Both the position numbers and the translations under genes were made by a program. This document shows, one piece after another, positions 7,368-16,709 of a DNA stretch of 64,000 nucleotides. The notes under the pieces were generated by a model, which saw nothing but the letters and a program-made list of their open reading frames with translations, had not been told where the DNA came from and ran no database searches. The DNA comes from Evansella cellulosilytica DSM 2522 (GTDB taxonomy: Bacteria; Bacillota; Bacilli; Bacillales; Salisediminibacteriaceae), in contig NC_014829.1 of assembly GCF_000177235.2 (NCBI RefSeq), positions 62,001-126,000 of the forward strand. The letters are read 5' to 3'. Positions within the stretch are counted from its first letter, which is position 1. Each line of letters opens with the position of its first letter.

Positions 7368-10300
7368 GTGAGAGGGTTTATAGAAACATTATACCGTGGG
7401 GATGACGTCAAAAGTATAGTAGAAGGTGTTGAAGCAAATATATCAGAACAAATGGTATCAGGCTTAGCAGGCTCGGCTAGGTCCCTTTTACTTGCGACAA
7501 TATTTGAAAAAACGAAGCGTTCACAATTAGTTATTACTCATAATCTTTTTCAAGCACAAAAATTATATGATGATTTAACATCTTTAATAGGCGAGGACCA
7601 AGTATATTTATACCCTGTAAATGAATTGATAGCATCGGAAATAGCGGTTGCGAGTCCAGAAATGAAGGGACAAAGAATGGAAGCTCTCAATCAATGGATT
7701 TCTAATAAAGATGCTATTGTTATTGCTCCTATGGCCGGTGTTAGGAGACTATTACCACCAAAATCATTATGGTTTGAATTCCAGTTATCATTCCAGGTTG
7801 GTAAGGACATAGAATTAAATACGACACTGAATCAATTAGTTAATATGGGGTTTCAGCGCGTCGATATGGTTTCAACGCCAGGTCAATTCAGTGTGCGTGG
7901 AGGAATTATTGATATTTATCCATTAACGGAAGAGAATCCAGTCCGAATTGAATTATTTGATACAGAAGTAGATTCTATTCGTTTTTTTAACGTTGAATCA
8001 CAGCTTTCGGAGACGCAGCTTCAAGTGGTGAACATTGGGCCTGCAAAAGAAGTGCTATTGAAAGAAGAACACTATCAGCATGGTGCTAGTAGCTTAGAGC
8101 AAGCACTTGCGACAAGCTTAAAGAAAGTAAAAAATAAGGCTGTTAAGGAAAAGATGGCCGAACAAGTTGGCCATGAAATTCGTTTACTTAAAGAAAAAAC
8201 AAGCTTTGACTCCATGTATAAGTATATGTCTCTATTCTACGATACTAGATATACATTACTAGACTATATGCCAAACAACGGGTTAATTTTTATTGATGAA
8301 GTGAGTAGAGTTCAAGAAATGGCGAAAAGTTTAGAGAAAGAGGAAGCGGATTGGCATACGACAATGATATCGCAAGGAGCGTCTGTTTCTGATATCGCCT
8401 TAGCTTTGTCATGGGATGAATTATTTCATCATTGTACTATACCGAGGGTTTATTTAAGTTTATTTTTACGGCATGTGCCCTCTACGAATCCTAAAAATTT
8501 AGTGAGTATTCAAACGAAAACAATGCAAAATTTCCATGGACAAATCCATTTATTAAAAAATGAAGTCGATAGATGGAAGGGTGCCAATTATTCTATTACG
8601 TTCGTCTGTGCAGACAATGAACGTGCAGATAGAATGAAAAGTGTTTTAGAAGATTACGACATCGAATCAGTAGTGACATCACATGATAGTCCGCCTGTTC
8701 TGGGACAAACTCAAATTATAACTGGGCATCTTATGTCAGGGTTTGAATTGCCAATGCAGCGACTGATTATCATTACAGAAGAAGAAGTTTTCACTAAAAA
8801 AACGAAGCGACCGAAAAGACGTCAAAAGCTATCTAATGCAGAACGAATTAAAAGCTACTCTGAGCTACAGGTTGGTGATTGGGTCGTACACATCAATCAT
8901 GGTATTGGTAAATACTTAGGGATTGAAACGTTAGAGGTAGCGGGTATTCATAAAGATTATATGCATATCACATATGCTGGAAACGACAAGTTATATGTTC
9001 CGGTAGATCAAATTGACCAAGTGCAAAAGTACGTTGGCTCTGAAGAAAAAGAGCCTAAATTATATGCACTAGGCGGTAATGATTGGAAGAAGGTTACTAA
9101 AAAAGTAAAATCATCCGTCCAGGATATAGCGGATGATTTAATAAAGCTCTATGCTGAAAGGGAAGCAAGTAAAGGATTTGCATTTTCTAAAGATGGTCCA
9201 GAGCAGAGGGAATTTGAGTCATCGTTCCCATATCAAGAAACAGAAGATCAGATTCGCGCAATTGAAGAAATAAAGAAGGACATGGAGCTAGAACGGCCAA
9301 TGGATCGTTTACTCTGTGGGGATGTGGGCTACGGTAAAACGGAAGTTGCTTTACGTGCGGCATTTAAGGCAATCATGGATGGTAAACAAGTGGCTTTCCT
9401 CGTGCCAACAACAATCCTTGCACAACAGCACTATGAGACGATCCGAGAGCGATTTCAAGATTTCGCAGTAAATACGAGTATATTAAATCGCTTTAGATCT
9501 AGAAAAGAACAGCAAGAAACAATGAAAGGACTAAACAAAGGGACAGTAGATATAGTCGTAGGAACACATAGATTATTATCAAAGGATATTACATTTGAAA
9601 ACCTTGGATTATTAATCGTTGATGAGGAGCAACGCTTCGGTGTTACTCATAAAGAGAAGATTAAGAAATTAAAGGCGAACGTCGATGTGTTAACTTTGAC
9701 AGCGACTCCTATTCCAAGGACACTTCACATGTCCATGTTAGGTGTGAGAGACTTATCGGTCATTGAAACACCACCAGAAAATAGATTTCCAGTACAAACA
9801 TACGTAGTGGAATATAATGAGGGGTTAGTAAAAGAGGCGATAGAGCGTGAATTAGCGCGCGGTGGTCAAGTATTTTACTTGTACAATCGCGTCGATGATA
9901 TTGAAGTAGTCAATGACAAAATTTCCATGTTAGTTCCAGAAGCAAATGTACGTTTTGTTCACGGAAGAATGACAGAATCGGAGTTAGAATCGGTAATGCT
10001 CGAATTTCTTGATGGAAATGTAGACGTATTGGTCACGACAACAATTATAGAGACCGGTGTAGATATCCCGAATGTAAATACGTTAATCATTGATAACGCT
10101 GATAAGATGGGGCTTTCACAGTTGTACCAATTAAGAGGGCGTGTTGGTCGATCAAATAGAGTAGCATATGCTTACTTTACTCATCAGAGAGATAAAGTGT
10201 TAACAGAGGTCGCCGAAAAGAGATTACAAGCTATTAAAGAATTCACAGAGCTTGGCTCAGGATTTAAAATTGCGATGCGTGACTTATCCATTCGTGGGGC

Positions 10301-10925
10301 CGGTAACTTGCTAGGTGCTGAACAGCATGGATTTATCGCATCGGTTGGTTTCGACTTGTACTCACAGATGTTGAAAGATGCTATTGACGAGCGTAAAGAC
10401 AACATGTCAACGGATGAGAAGAAAGTGGAAGAAAAAAGCATGGAGTTTGACCTACAAGTAGACGCTTATATTCCTGAAACGTATATACCAGACTCGAAGC
10501 AAAAAATTGATATGTACAAAAAGTTCAAAATGATAAGCTCCTATCAAGATATATTGGATTTAGAAAGTGAAATGATTGATCGTTTTGGAGATTTCCCTAA
10601 AGAAGTAGAATACTTAACACAAGTATCAAAAATAAAGCAATATGGTATTCAAAACGGTGTGGAGTCCATTATTGAAAAAAATAAAGAATGTAAGGTGATT
10701 TTAAGTCAGCATACGACAGATACTATTGATGGGTCAAAACTGTTTACTTTAGTTAACAAGCTATCAAGTAAGTTCAACTTATCGATGACAGGAAATCAAA
10801 TTACGATCCATTTAAAAAGAAAAAACGTGTCAGATGGAGATTATTTAAACTTATTAGAAGAAGTTTTATCAAGACTTGATGAGGTCTCAAAAGAAGAAAC
10901 GAAAGAGAAAAAAGCGACAATATAA
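7368..10925 (+). CDS. mfd: Transcription-repair coupling factor Mfd
   Basis: DNA translocase that pushes stalled RNA polymerase off lesions and recruits UvrA. The 1185-aa protein shows an UvrB-like N-terminal region, the RNA-polymerase-interacting CarD-like domain near residues 490-560 (QVGDWVVHINHGIGKYLG), Walker A GDVGYGKTE near 648, the DEEQRFG box near 752, TATPIPRTL and the LRGRVGR helicase motif, then the C-terminal TRCF domain. GTG start at 7368 after AGAGGGGGGA. It has its own unit between fin and spoVT. No lesion is seen. Confidence 0.97.
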   Translation: MRGFIETLYRGDDVKSIVEGVEANISEQMVSGLAGSARSLLLATIFEKTKRSQLVITHNLFQAQKLYDDLTSLIGEDQVYLYPVNELIASEIAVASPEMKGQRMEALNQWISNKDAIVIAPMAGVRRLLPPKSLWFEFQLSFQVGKDIELNTTLNQLVNMGFQRVDMVSTPGQFSVRGGIIDIYPLTEENPVRIELFDTEVDSIRFFNVESQLSETQLQVVNIGPAKEVLLKEEHYQHGASSLEQALATSLKKVKNKAVKEKMAEQVGHEIRLLKEKTSFDSMYKYMSLFYDTRYTLLDYMPNNGLIFIDEVSRVQEMAKSLEKEEADWHTTMISQGASVSDIALALSWDELFHHCTIPRVYLSLFLRHVPSTNPKNLVSIQTKTMQNFHGQIHLLKNEVDRWKGANYSITFVCADNERADRMKSVLEDYDIESVVTSHDSPPVLGQTQIITGHLMSGFELPMQRLIIITEEEVFTKKTKRPKRRQKLSNAERIKSYSELQVGDWVVHINHGIGKYLGIETLEVAGIHKDYMHITYAGNDKLYVPVDQIDQVQKYVGSEEKEPKLYALGGNDWKKVTKKVKSSVQDIADDLIKLYAEREASKGFAFSKDGPEQREFESSFPYQETEDQIRAIEEIKKDMELERPMDRLLCGDVGYGKTEVALRAAFKAIMDGKQVAFLVPTTILAQQHYETIRERFQDFAVNTSILNRFRSRKEQQETMKGLNKGTVDIVVGTHRLLSKDITFENLGLLIVDEEQRFGVTHKEKIKKLKANVDVLTLTATPIPRTLHMSMLGVRDLSVIETPPENRFPVQTYVVEYNEGLVKEAIERELARGGQVFYLYNRVDDIEVVNDKISMLVPEANVRFVHGRMTESELESVMLEFLDGNVDVLVTTTIIETGVDIPNVNTLIIDNADKMGLSQLYQLRGRVGRSNRVAYAYFTHQRDKVLTEVAEKRLQAIKEFTELGSGFKIAMRDLSIRGAGNLLGAEQHGFIASVGFDLYSQMLKDAIDERKDNMSTDEKKVEEKSMEFDLQVDAYIPETYIPDSKQKIDMYKKFKMISSYQDILDLESEMIDRFGDFPKEVEYLTQVSKIKQYGIQNGVESIIEKNKECKVILSQHTTDTIDGSKLFTLVNKLSSKFNLSMTGNQITIHLKRKNVSDGDYLNLLEEVLSRLDEVSKEETKEKKATI

Positions 10926-10961
10926 CAAGTAGAATGAAGGAAACGAACTTAATATGGCGGT

Positions 10962-11015
10962 GGGAATGTCGTTTAAACAATAGCTACAATAAAAAGTGAC
11001 GGCATTCCCTTCTCT
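10962..11015 (+). terminator. Possible terminator after mfd
   Basis: GGGAATGTCG (10962-10971) can pair with CGGCATTCCC (11000-11009, one wobble) across a 28-nt loop, followed by the T/C-rich TTCTCTCTTT. The long loop makes it less certain than other terminators here. Confidence 0.5.
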
Positions 11016-11089
11016 CTTTAAAAATGAAGGTAATCTTATAAAAATTTGGGTTTGTAAGGAAATCAAAACAAATTTATTCAACAAATGGT

Positions 11090-11118
11090 GAATAGTTCTT
11101 TTTTTTCGTTGGATAATA
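11090..11118 (+). promoter_or_regulatory. Candidate sigma-G promoter of spoVT
   Basis: GAATA (11090-11094), 17-bp spacer, GATAATA (11112-11118), one mismatch from CATNHTA. It lies 85 bp before the spoVT start. spoVT is a sigma-G gene in B. subtilis. Confidence 0.45.
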
Positions 11119-11202
11119 AAGACAAGATCCAGCTAACTTAAAAGTTATACTTGCACGCATGCATCGACGTGAATACAACATGGAAAGTGAGGCAACGTAA
11201 GT

Positions 11203-11742
11203 ATGAAAGCAACTGGAATTGTTAGACGAATTGATGATTTGGGGCGAGTGGTTATTCCAAAGGAAATCCGCCGCACATTAAGAATTAGAGAAGGAGATCC
11301 ATTAGAAATCTTTGTGGATCGTGATGGAGAGGTTATTTTAAAGAAGTATTCTCCAATCTCAGAATTAGGTGATTTTGCAAAAGAATATGCAGAAGCACTT
11401 TATGACAGTTTGAATCATATTGTTTTAATTGCTGATCGTGATTCCTACATCGCGGTAGCAGGAGGGTCAAAGAAGGAATATCATAATAAAGGTATTGGTG
11501 AACTAGTTGAATCGGCAATGAGTGAACGTAAAACAATGCTTGAAGATCAAGCTGGAGAGTATCATTTAGCTGGTGATTCTAATGAGCAAGTGAATGGATA
11601 CTGTATTGCACCAATTATAGCAAACGGTGATCCAATAGGCGCAGTTACACTCATTTCAAAAGAAGGAAATACAATGGGTGATGTTGAGAAAAAACTTGCT
11701 GAAACAGCCGCAGGCTTCTTAGCGAGACAAATGGAGCAATAA
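11203..11742 (+). CDS. spoVT: Stage V sporulation transcription factor SpoVT
   Basis: Forespore regulator that adjusts sigma-G genes and spore coat and germination traits. The N-terminal swapped-hairpin AbrB/SpoVT DNA-binding domain (residues 1-50, MKATGIVRRIDDLGRVVIPK) is almost identical to B. subtilis SpoVT; residues about 56-179 form the GAF-like domain ending in AAGFLARQMEQ. Length 179 aa. The ribosome site is a modest GTGAGG about 11 nt upstream. The gene is monocistronic. Confidence 0.97.
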   Translation: MKATGIVRRIDDLGRVVIPKEIRRTLRIREGDPLEIFVDRDGEVILKKYSPISELGDFAKEYAEALYDSLNHIVLIADRDSYIAVAGGSKKEYHNKGIGELVESAMSERKTMLEDQAGEYHLAGDSNEQVNGYCIAPIIANGDPIGAVTLISKEGNTMGDVEKKLAETAAGFLARQMEQ

Positions 11743-11787
11743 CTTAATGCATCTGCTATTTATGCGCCAAAACGGTATACTGTAAAA

Positions 11788-11839
11788 AAAGGTTGTCTTA
11801 AAAGGTCTTTTATCCTTTTGGGACAACCTTTTCTTTTTC
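11788..11839 (+). terminator. Terminator after spoVT
   Basis: AAAGGTTGTC (11788-11797) pairs with GACAACCTTT (11822-11831). An inner AAAAGG/CCTTTT pairing extends the hairpin, and TTTTCTTTTT follows. Confidence 0.88.
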
Positions 11840-11894
11840 CAAGTGCTACCTATGCTATAATACCGTATATTGAAGAAACAGGAGTGGACCCATT

Positions 11895-13490
11895 GTGAAG
11901 GAAAACAAAGCCAAAGTTTCTTTATTAAAAGGAGCATTATACTTATCATTAGCGGCATTTGTTGGGAAAGTGTTAAGTGCCCTCTATAAAGTTCCATATC
12001 AAAATATGACAGGTGACGTAGGTTACTATGTTTATCAGCAAGTATATCCGCTCTACGGAATAGCCTTTGTTTTAGCTACATACGGATTTCCAATTGTTTT
12101 GTCTAAAACATTGGCAGAAATGGATATTAGCATTACAAATGTGGAAGAAAAATACAATCGAATCGTCGTTTTATTTATAGCAATGTTTATTTTTAATGGA
12201 ATGATAGGCGCTGCTCTCATGATCTTCGCTAACTCAATTGCGATATTAATGGGCGATCCACAACTGACAATAGCGATTCGCTATTTAGGGTTACCCTTTT
12301 TCGTCATTGCCTTTCTTTCACTAGCAAGAGGATATTTTCAAAGTCAAGGGAATATGGTTCCCTCCTCTATATCCCAAGTTGTCGAACAGACAGTAAGGAT
12401 CGTTGTGATTTTATCGGTAGCTACAATAGCAATGGCGTATAATGATCCATATAAAGCTGGAATATCGGCAGGTGTGGGTGCCTTTGTTGGGGGTATTAGT
12501 GGTGTATTAGTGATGTTTGTTTATGTATTGAGAGAAAAAAAGTTGAAGAAGCTCCCTCGTGTTTCAAAAAATGGCATAAAAAAAGTGTGGAGAGTAGATA
12601 TAAGACAATTTTTTTATTCGAGTTTGCTCGTATCAATCAGTGCAATGGCCCTCATTATTTATCAATTTATCGATTCTTTTACAATCATTCGTTTGCTTCA
12701 TTTTGGGGGATGGGACGATGTAGCGGCAATGAAAGGAATATATGATAGGGGCTGGCCAATGATACAGTTAGGTGCTGTAGTCACTACTGTATTCTCTTAT
12801 GCGCTCATTCCTTCATTAACAGCAGCGTATGTGAAAAAAGAATATGAGCATTTACGCCAATTAACGATGCAATCAATAAAAGTATGCATTGTATTTGGAG
12901 GCGCGGCTGCATTTGGCTTAATAGTCGTATTGCCTCACTTAAATCCAATGCTTTTTAAAGATCAGTCCGGTGTGATCGCATTACAAATCTTATCGACAAC
13001 TGTGCTATTTGCAGCACTCTTTATGACAATAGCAGCACTACTACATGCTATTAATAGAGCAAGGGATGCTGCGTTACTTTTAGCTGCGGGTGTCGTTATA
13101 AAAATAATAGGTAATAATATTGCTGTCCCTGTTTTAGGAATAGAAGGCGCTGCTTTATCGTCAGCAATTAGTTTTCTCATTATTGCATGCTGCGCGCTTT
13201 ACTTATTAAAAAGACATCGCATGGTACATAGGTTGGAAATGACGTTTATGATAAAATTTGTATGTGCCATCATCGTGATGATTTTTGCTGTAAAGCTCTT
13301 TGAAAAAGGATTATTGACTTTCTATTTCCATGAAGGGATTGTTGCGAGATGGGAACATACCTTGCTTGCTATCACTTTATCACTCATTGGAGCAATCATT
13401 TTTATCGTTTTTATTTGGATTTTCAAAGTGTTCAATAGAGCTGAGTGGTATAGCTTACCTAAAATATCAAAAATTCTACCATATAAATAA
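11895..13490 (+). CDS. yabM: MOP/MATE-superfamily flippase-like membrane protein YabM (SpoVB/MurJ-related)
   Basis: A 531-aa polytopic membrane protein with about 12-14 hydrophobic segments, of the polysaccharide-export/MurJ group that flips lipid-linked precursors. The N-terminal LLKGALYLSLAAFVGKVLSALYKVPYQ start is typical of the SpoVB/YabM clade. Position between spoVT and mazG matches B. subtilis yabM rather than the spoVB locus, so I name it yabM; the substrate is not known. GTG 11895 follows AGGAGTGG. mazG follows 24 bp later and is probably cotranscribed. Confidence 0.9.
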   Translation: MKENKAKVSLLKGALYLSLAAFVGKVLSALYKVPYQNMTGDVGYYVYQQVYPLYGIAFVLATYGFPIVLSKTLAEMDISITNVEEKYNRIVVLFIAMFIFNGMIGAALMIFANSIAILMGDPQLTIAIRYLGLPFFVIAFLSLARGYFQSQGNMVPSSISQVVEQTVRIVVILSVATIAMAYNDPYKAGISAGVGAFVGGISGVLVMFVYVLREKKLKKLPRVSKNGIKKVWRVDIRQFFYSSLLVSISAMALIIYQFIDSFTIIRLLHFGGWDDVAAMKGIYDRGWPMIQLGAVVTTVFSYALIPSLTAAYVKKEYEHLRQLTMQSIKVCIVFGGAAAFGLIVVLPHLNPMLFKDQSGVIALQILSTTVLFAALFMTIAALLHAINRARDAALLLAAGVVIKIIGNNIAVPVLGIEGAALSSAISFLIIACCALYLLKRHRMVHRLEMTFMIKFVCAIIVMIFAVKLFEKGLLTFYFHEGIVARWEHTLLAITLSLIGAIIFIVFIWIFKVFNRAEWYSLPKISKILPYK

Positions 13491-13514
13491 TCATATAAAG
13501 AGTGGAGGTATAAT

Positions 13515-14999
13515 GTGAATAAGCATATTACAATAGTCGGTCTTGGTGCGGGGGATATCAATCAATTGCCACTAGGAATTTATAAAAGTCTCGTTGCATA
13601 CAAGAAGGTATATATACGGACGATGGATCATCCTGTCGTTGAACATCTACAAGGCGAAGGGATAGAATTAATTAGTTTTGACGATACATATGAAGCTCAC
13701 GATAACTTTGAGAGTGTTTATCGTGACATATGTTCCTCTCTTTTACACGCTGCAGAAAAGGAGAGAATCGTGTACGCGGTTCCAGGCCATCCTTTAGTAG
13801 CCGAAGCAACGGTTAAGCGTTTAGTAGAAGAAGAAAACGAAGGGAATGTAACGCTTCAATTGTTAGGTGGACAAAGTTTCCTTGATCCGATGTTTTCTGC
13901 ACTTAGAATAGATCCAATTGACGGGTTCCAACTATTAGATGGAACGGACTTTAGAAGAGAAACACTTCAAATTAGACAGCATATCATCATTGCGCAAGTG
14001 TATGATAGCTTTGTAGCCTCTGAAGTAAAATTAACACTAATGGAAAAGCTTCCTGATGATTATGAAATCAAAGTGGTGACCGCTGCGGGCAGTGAGAAGG
14101 AAGTGGTGCTCACCATTCCATTGTATGAACTCGATAGAGTCACGACATTGAGTAACTTAACGGCAGTATACGTACCACCAGTGTCAAAAAGAGAACTATT
14201 ATATCGCGATTTTGATATGCTTAGACAAGTATTTGCAGAGCTTCGAGGTCCAAATGGTTGCCCATGGGATAAAGAACAAACGCATGAATCATTAAAAAAA
14301 TATTTAATTGAAGAAGCATACGAAGTGCTAGATGCAATTGATAAAGGGAATGAAGACGATTTAGTGGAGGAGCTTGGTGACGTTTTGTTACAAGTAGTTC
14401 TTCATTCACAAATAGGAGAGGATAATGGCATTTTCTCCATTGATCAAGTCATCGAGACATTAACGGAAAAAATGATTCGAAGACATCCCCATGTTTTTGG
14501 ACAAGCTGAAGTACATGACGCTGATAATGTCGTGACACAGTGGGAAGAGATTAAACGATTAGAAAAAGAAAAGAAAGGATTAAAAGAGGAAGAACAATCA
14601 ATCCTTTCCAATGTACCATCATCTTTACCGAGCCTCCTGAGAGCGTTCAACATTCAAAAAAAGGTATCTAAGGTTGGCTTTGATTGGGGAGATGAGGCGC
14701 CTATGTGGATGAAGCTACAAGAAGAAATAGCCGAATGGTTTCAAGAATTAAAAGAAGGAACAAAGCAAGATGCATCGAAAGAGTTAGGAGACGTACTATT
14801 TGCTTTTGTAAACATTGCTAGATTCCACGGTATTGATCCAGAAGAGGCCCTTCGACAAACGAACGATAAATTTACACAGCGATTTCAATATATTGAACAA
14901 AAACTGAAGTCTCAGGGGAAAAACATAAAAGAACAATCACTAGAAGCACTAGATGCGATATGGAATGAAGCGAAGACACGCGAGTACAAAGGAGAGTAA
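13515..14999 (+). CDS. mazG: Fusion of SAM-type (tetrapyrrole) methyltransferase-like domain and MazG pyrophosphohydrolase (YabN)
   Basis: The N-terminal ITIVGLGAGDINQLPLG stretch starts a tetrapyrrole-methylase-like domain (about residues 1-220). From about residue 238 follow two MazG NTP-pyrophosphohydrolase repeats, each with an acidic EE-x-x-E helix and an ELGDVL metal site, near 275-300 and 400-430. The family hydrolyses NTPs to NMP plus PPi as house-cleaning. The fusion and 494-aa length match B. subtilis YabN. GTG 13515 is the start (GGAGG at 13504); the overlapping ATG at 13513 is followed at once by TGA. Confidence 0.95.
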   Translation: MNKHITIVGLGAGDINQLPLGIYKSLVAYKKVYIRTMDHPVVEHLQGEGIELISFDDTYEAHDNFESVYRDICSSLLHAAEKERIVYAVPGHPLVAEATVKRLVEEENEGNVTLQLLGGQSFLDPMFSALRIDPIDGFQLLDGTDFRRETLQIRQHIIIAQVYDSFVASEVKLTLMEKLPDDYEIKVVTAAGSEKEVVLTIPLYELDRVTTLSNLTAVYVPPVSKRELLYRDFDMLRQVFAELRGPNGCPWDKEQTHESLKKYLIEEAYEVLDAIDKGNEDDLVEELGDVLLQVVLHSQIGEDNGIFSIDQVIETLTEKMIRRHPHVFGQAEVHDADNVVTQWEEIKRLEKEKKGLKEEEQSILSNVPSSLPSLLRAFNIQKKVSKVGFDWGDEAPMWMKLQEEIAEWFQELKEGTKQDASKELGDVLFAFVNIARFHGIDPEEALRQTNDKFTQRFQYIEQKLKSQGKNIKEQSLEALDAIWNEAKTREYKGE

Positions 15000-15001
15000 C
15001 A

Positions 15002-15262
15002 ATGAGATTAGATAAATATTTAAAAGTATCCCGTTTAATAAAGAGAAGAACGATGGCAAAGGAAGTAGCCGAGCAAGGGCGCATACAAATAAATGGACAA
15101 GTTGCAAAGGCTGGTGCGAATATCAAAATCGGTGACGAAGTTGTTATCCAATTCGGTCAAAAGAAAGTAACGATACGAGTTGACAGATTAGAAGAATCTA
15201 CAAGGAAAGAAGAGGCAGCTACGTTATATACGCTGTTGAAGGAAGAAAAAGTAAACGAATAA
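15002..15262 (+). CDS. rqcP: S4-domain ribosome quality-control protein RqcP (YabO)
   Basis: An 86-aa S4 RNA-binding protein of the Hsp15/YabO family. RqcP works with RqcH on obstructed 50S subunits, helping add C-terminal alanine tails to stalled peptides. The S4 motif RLDKYLKVSRLIKRRTMAKE (residues 2-21) and the NGQVAKAGANIKIGDEV turn are clear. It starts 2 nt after the mazG stop with AAAGGAGAG upstream, so it is the last gene of the yabM-mazG-rqcP run. Confidence 0.94.
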   Translation: MRLDKYLKVSRLIKRRTMAKEVAEQGRIQINGQVAKAGANIKIGDEVVIQFGQKKVTIRVDRLEESTRKEEAATLYTLLKEEKVNE

Positions 15263-15281
15263 AAGTTTTTATGATGGCTTG

Positions 15282-15310
15282 TTCTATTCTATTTGAAAAC
15301 CTCATACATA
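15282..15310 (+). promoter_or_regulatory. Candidate sigma-E promoter of yabP-yabQ
   Basis: TTCTATT (15282-15288), 14-bp spacer, CATACATA (15303-15310). The -10 resembles sigma-E CATACAnT and the -35 shares five of seven positions with kmATATT. yabP/yabQ are mother-cell sigma-E genes in B. subtilis. Confidence 0.5.
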
Positions 15311-15342
15311 TGTACCAAAGTGTTTGAGGAGGGAAATAGCCA

Positions 15343-15651
15343 ATGGAACATTCCTATGGATATACACAAGGTGGACAAGGCCGAAAATTAGAAGATCATC
15401 AGATTATTATGAGAGGGCGAAAAACGTTAGATATTACCGGCGTTAAACAAGTGGAGAGCTTTGATAACGAAGAATTTCTCCTAGAAACAATCCTTGGTTT
15501 TTTATCAATACGCGGACAACATCTTCAGATGAAGAATTTAGATGTAGACCAGGGTAAAGTATCAATAACAGGACGCGTCGATGATCTCGTTTATTTAGAT
15601 GAGCACCACGGTGAAAAATCTAAAGGCTTATTCGGGAAGTTATTCAAGTGA
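15343..15651 (+). CDS. yabP: Sporulation protein YabP
   Basis: A 102-aa soluble protein of the YabP/YqfC family, made in the mother cell and required for normal spore formation; biochemical activity unknown. The family core RKTLDITGVKQVESFDNEEF and FLSIRGQHLQMKNLD is present. GAGGAGGGA lies upstream of ATG 15343. Its stop overlaps the yabQ start by 4 nt, so the two are translationally coupled. Confidence 0.94.
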   Translation: MEHSYGYTQGGQGRKLEDHQIIMRGRKTLDITGVKQVESFDNEEFLLETILGFLSIRGQHLQMKNLDVDQGKVSITGRVDDLVYLDEHHGEKSKGLFGKLFK

Positions 15652-16238
15652 CGTTAGAGGTTCAGTTTTTATCAATGGTAGCAAGTGCTGCTACTGGTCT
15701 ATGGTTTGGAGCTTCTTTTGATACGTATAAGCGCTTTGTCGGAAGCTCCAAAAGCTTCCGCTGGACGCTGCTCATCAACGACCTCTTATTCTGGTTATTA
15801 CAATCGTTAATCTTTTTCTATGTCTTACTTCAAGTGAACCAAGGTGAAGTAAGAATTTATATGTTTTTTGCACTACTTTTAGGTTATTCCATGTATAGAG
15901 CATTATTGGAGAACATGTATCGTCAACTGTTAGAAAAATTGATTCGTTTTTTCCAAAAGCTTTTTCGGACGATTATACGTTGTATAAATGCCTTCATCAT
16001 TAACCCTTTAAAGTGGCTCTTGCAAGTCATCATAAGCTTAAGTATTATTATATTAACAGCATGTTGGAAAATAATATCTTTTATTCTAAAGCTATTACTT
16101 TCTCCATTCCGTTGGTTAATAGACAAATATGTAAAAGCTTTCGGCAACCCATTCGAAAAGGTAATAGAAGCATTTAAAAGAATTAAGCACAAGCTCTTAA
16201 AAGCATGGAGTAATTTATTTGACAAAAGAGACGAGTAG
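15648..16238 (+). CDS. yabQ: Spore cortex biosynthesis membrane protein YabQ
   Basis: Mother-cell membrane protein of 196 aa needed for spore cortex in B. subtilis. Several hydrophobic segments are visible (about residues 8-25, 42-62, 70-88 and 125-160) and the C-terminus is basic. GTG 15648 overlaps the yabP stop in a GTGA arrangement. divIC follows 15 nt after the stop. Confidence 0.93.
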   Translation: MTLEVQFLSMVASAATGLWFGASFDTYKRFVGSSKSFRWTLLINDLLFWLLQSLIFFYVLLQVNQGEVRIYMFFALLLGYSMYRALLENMYRQLLEKLIRFFQKLFRTIIRCINAFIINPLKWLLQVIISLSIIILTACWKIISFILKLLLSPFRWLIDKYVKAFGNPFEKVIEAFKRIKHKLLKAWSNLFDKRDE

Positions 16239-16253
16239 AAGAGGTGGCAACGT

Positions 16254-16637
16254 ATGCGTACTAGTAAAAGAGGCAATGTTCGAACATTAACATCTGAATA
16301 TATGGAACAGCAAACGCTGCTTCACGAACATAAGCTTAGGCGTAGAAAAGGTTTAATAAGACGTTTAACTTTTTTTGGTTGTTTAATAATGGGCTTTTTC
16401 ATTTTTACTGGTATTACGCTGTACAATCAACATACGTTAATCAATGAACAGGAATTAGAGAAACAGCAGCTTGAAGATAAGCTTCTGGAATTGGAAAACG
16501 AAGAGCAGAATTTAAAAGAGGAAATAGAACTTCTTCACGATCCAGATTATATAGCGGAAATCGCAAGAAGAGACTTTTATTTAACAAAACCGGGTGAAAC
16601 GTTATTCCAACTACCCCGTTCCTCTTCTTCAGATTGA
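16254..16637 (+). CDS. divIC: Cell-division protein DivIC (FtsB-like)
   Basis: Bitopic septal protein that partners FtsL and DivIB to activate septal wall synthesis. The 127-aa protein has a basic cytoplasmic N-terminus, one membrane segment (about residues 38-58), an external coiled coil of Glu/Leu heptads (about 63-95), and the conserved DPDYIAEIARRDFYLTKPGE tail. AGAGGTGG precedes ATG 16254. Its stop codon lies within the -35 box of the yabR promoter. Confidence 0.95.
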   Translation: MRTSKRGNVRTLTSEYMEQQTLLHEHKLRRRKGLIRRLTFFGCLIMGFFIFTGITLYNQHTLINEQELEKQQLEDKLLELENEEQNLKEEIELLHDPDYIAEIARRDFYLTKPGETLFQLPRSSSSD

Positions 16638-16663
16638 CATCCTAGTTCTACTCTCGGTATAAT
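16634..16663 (+). promoter_or_regulatory. Consensus sigma-A promoter of yabR overlapping the divIC stop
   Basis: TTGACA (16634-16639), 18-bp spacer, TATAAT (16658-16663): both hexamers are perfect. The divIC TGA (16635-16637) is part of the -35 box. No terminator separates divIC from yabR. Confidence 0.8.
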
Positions 16664-16709
16664 AATATAAAATGAATTTTTTTAACATTTAAGGAGGAGC
16701 ATTTTTTTC

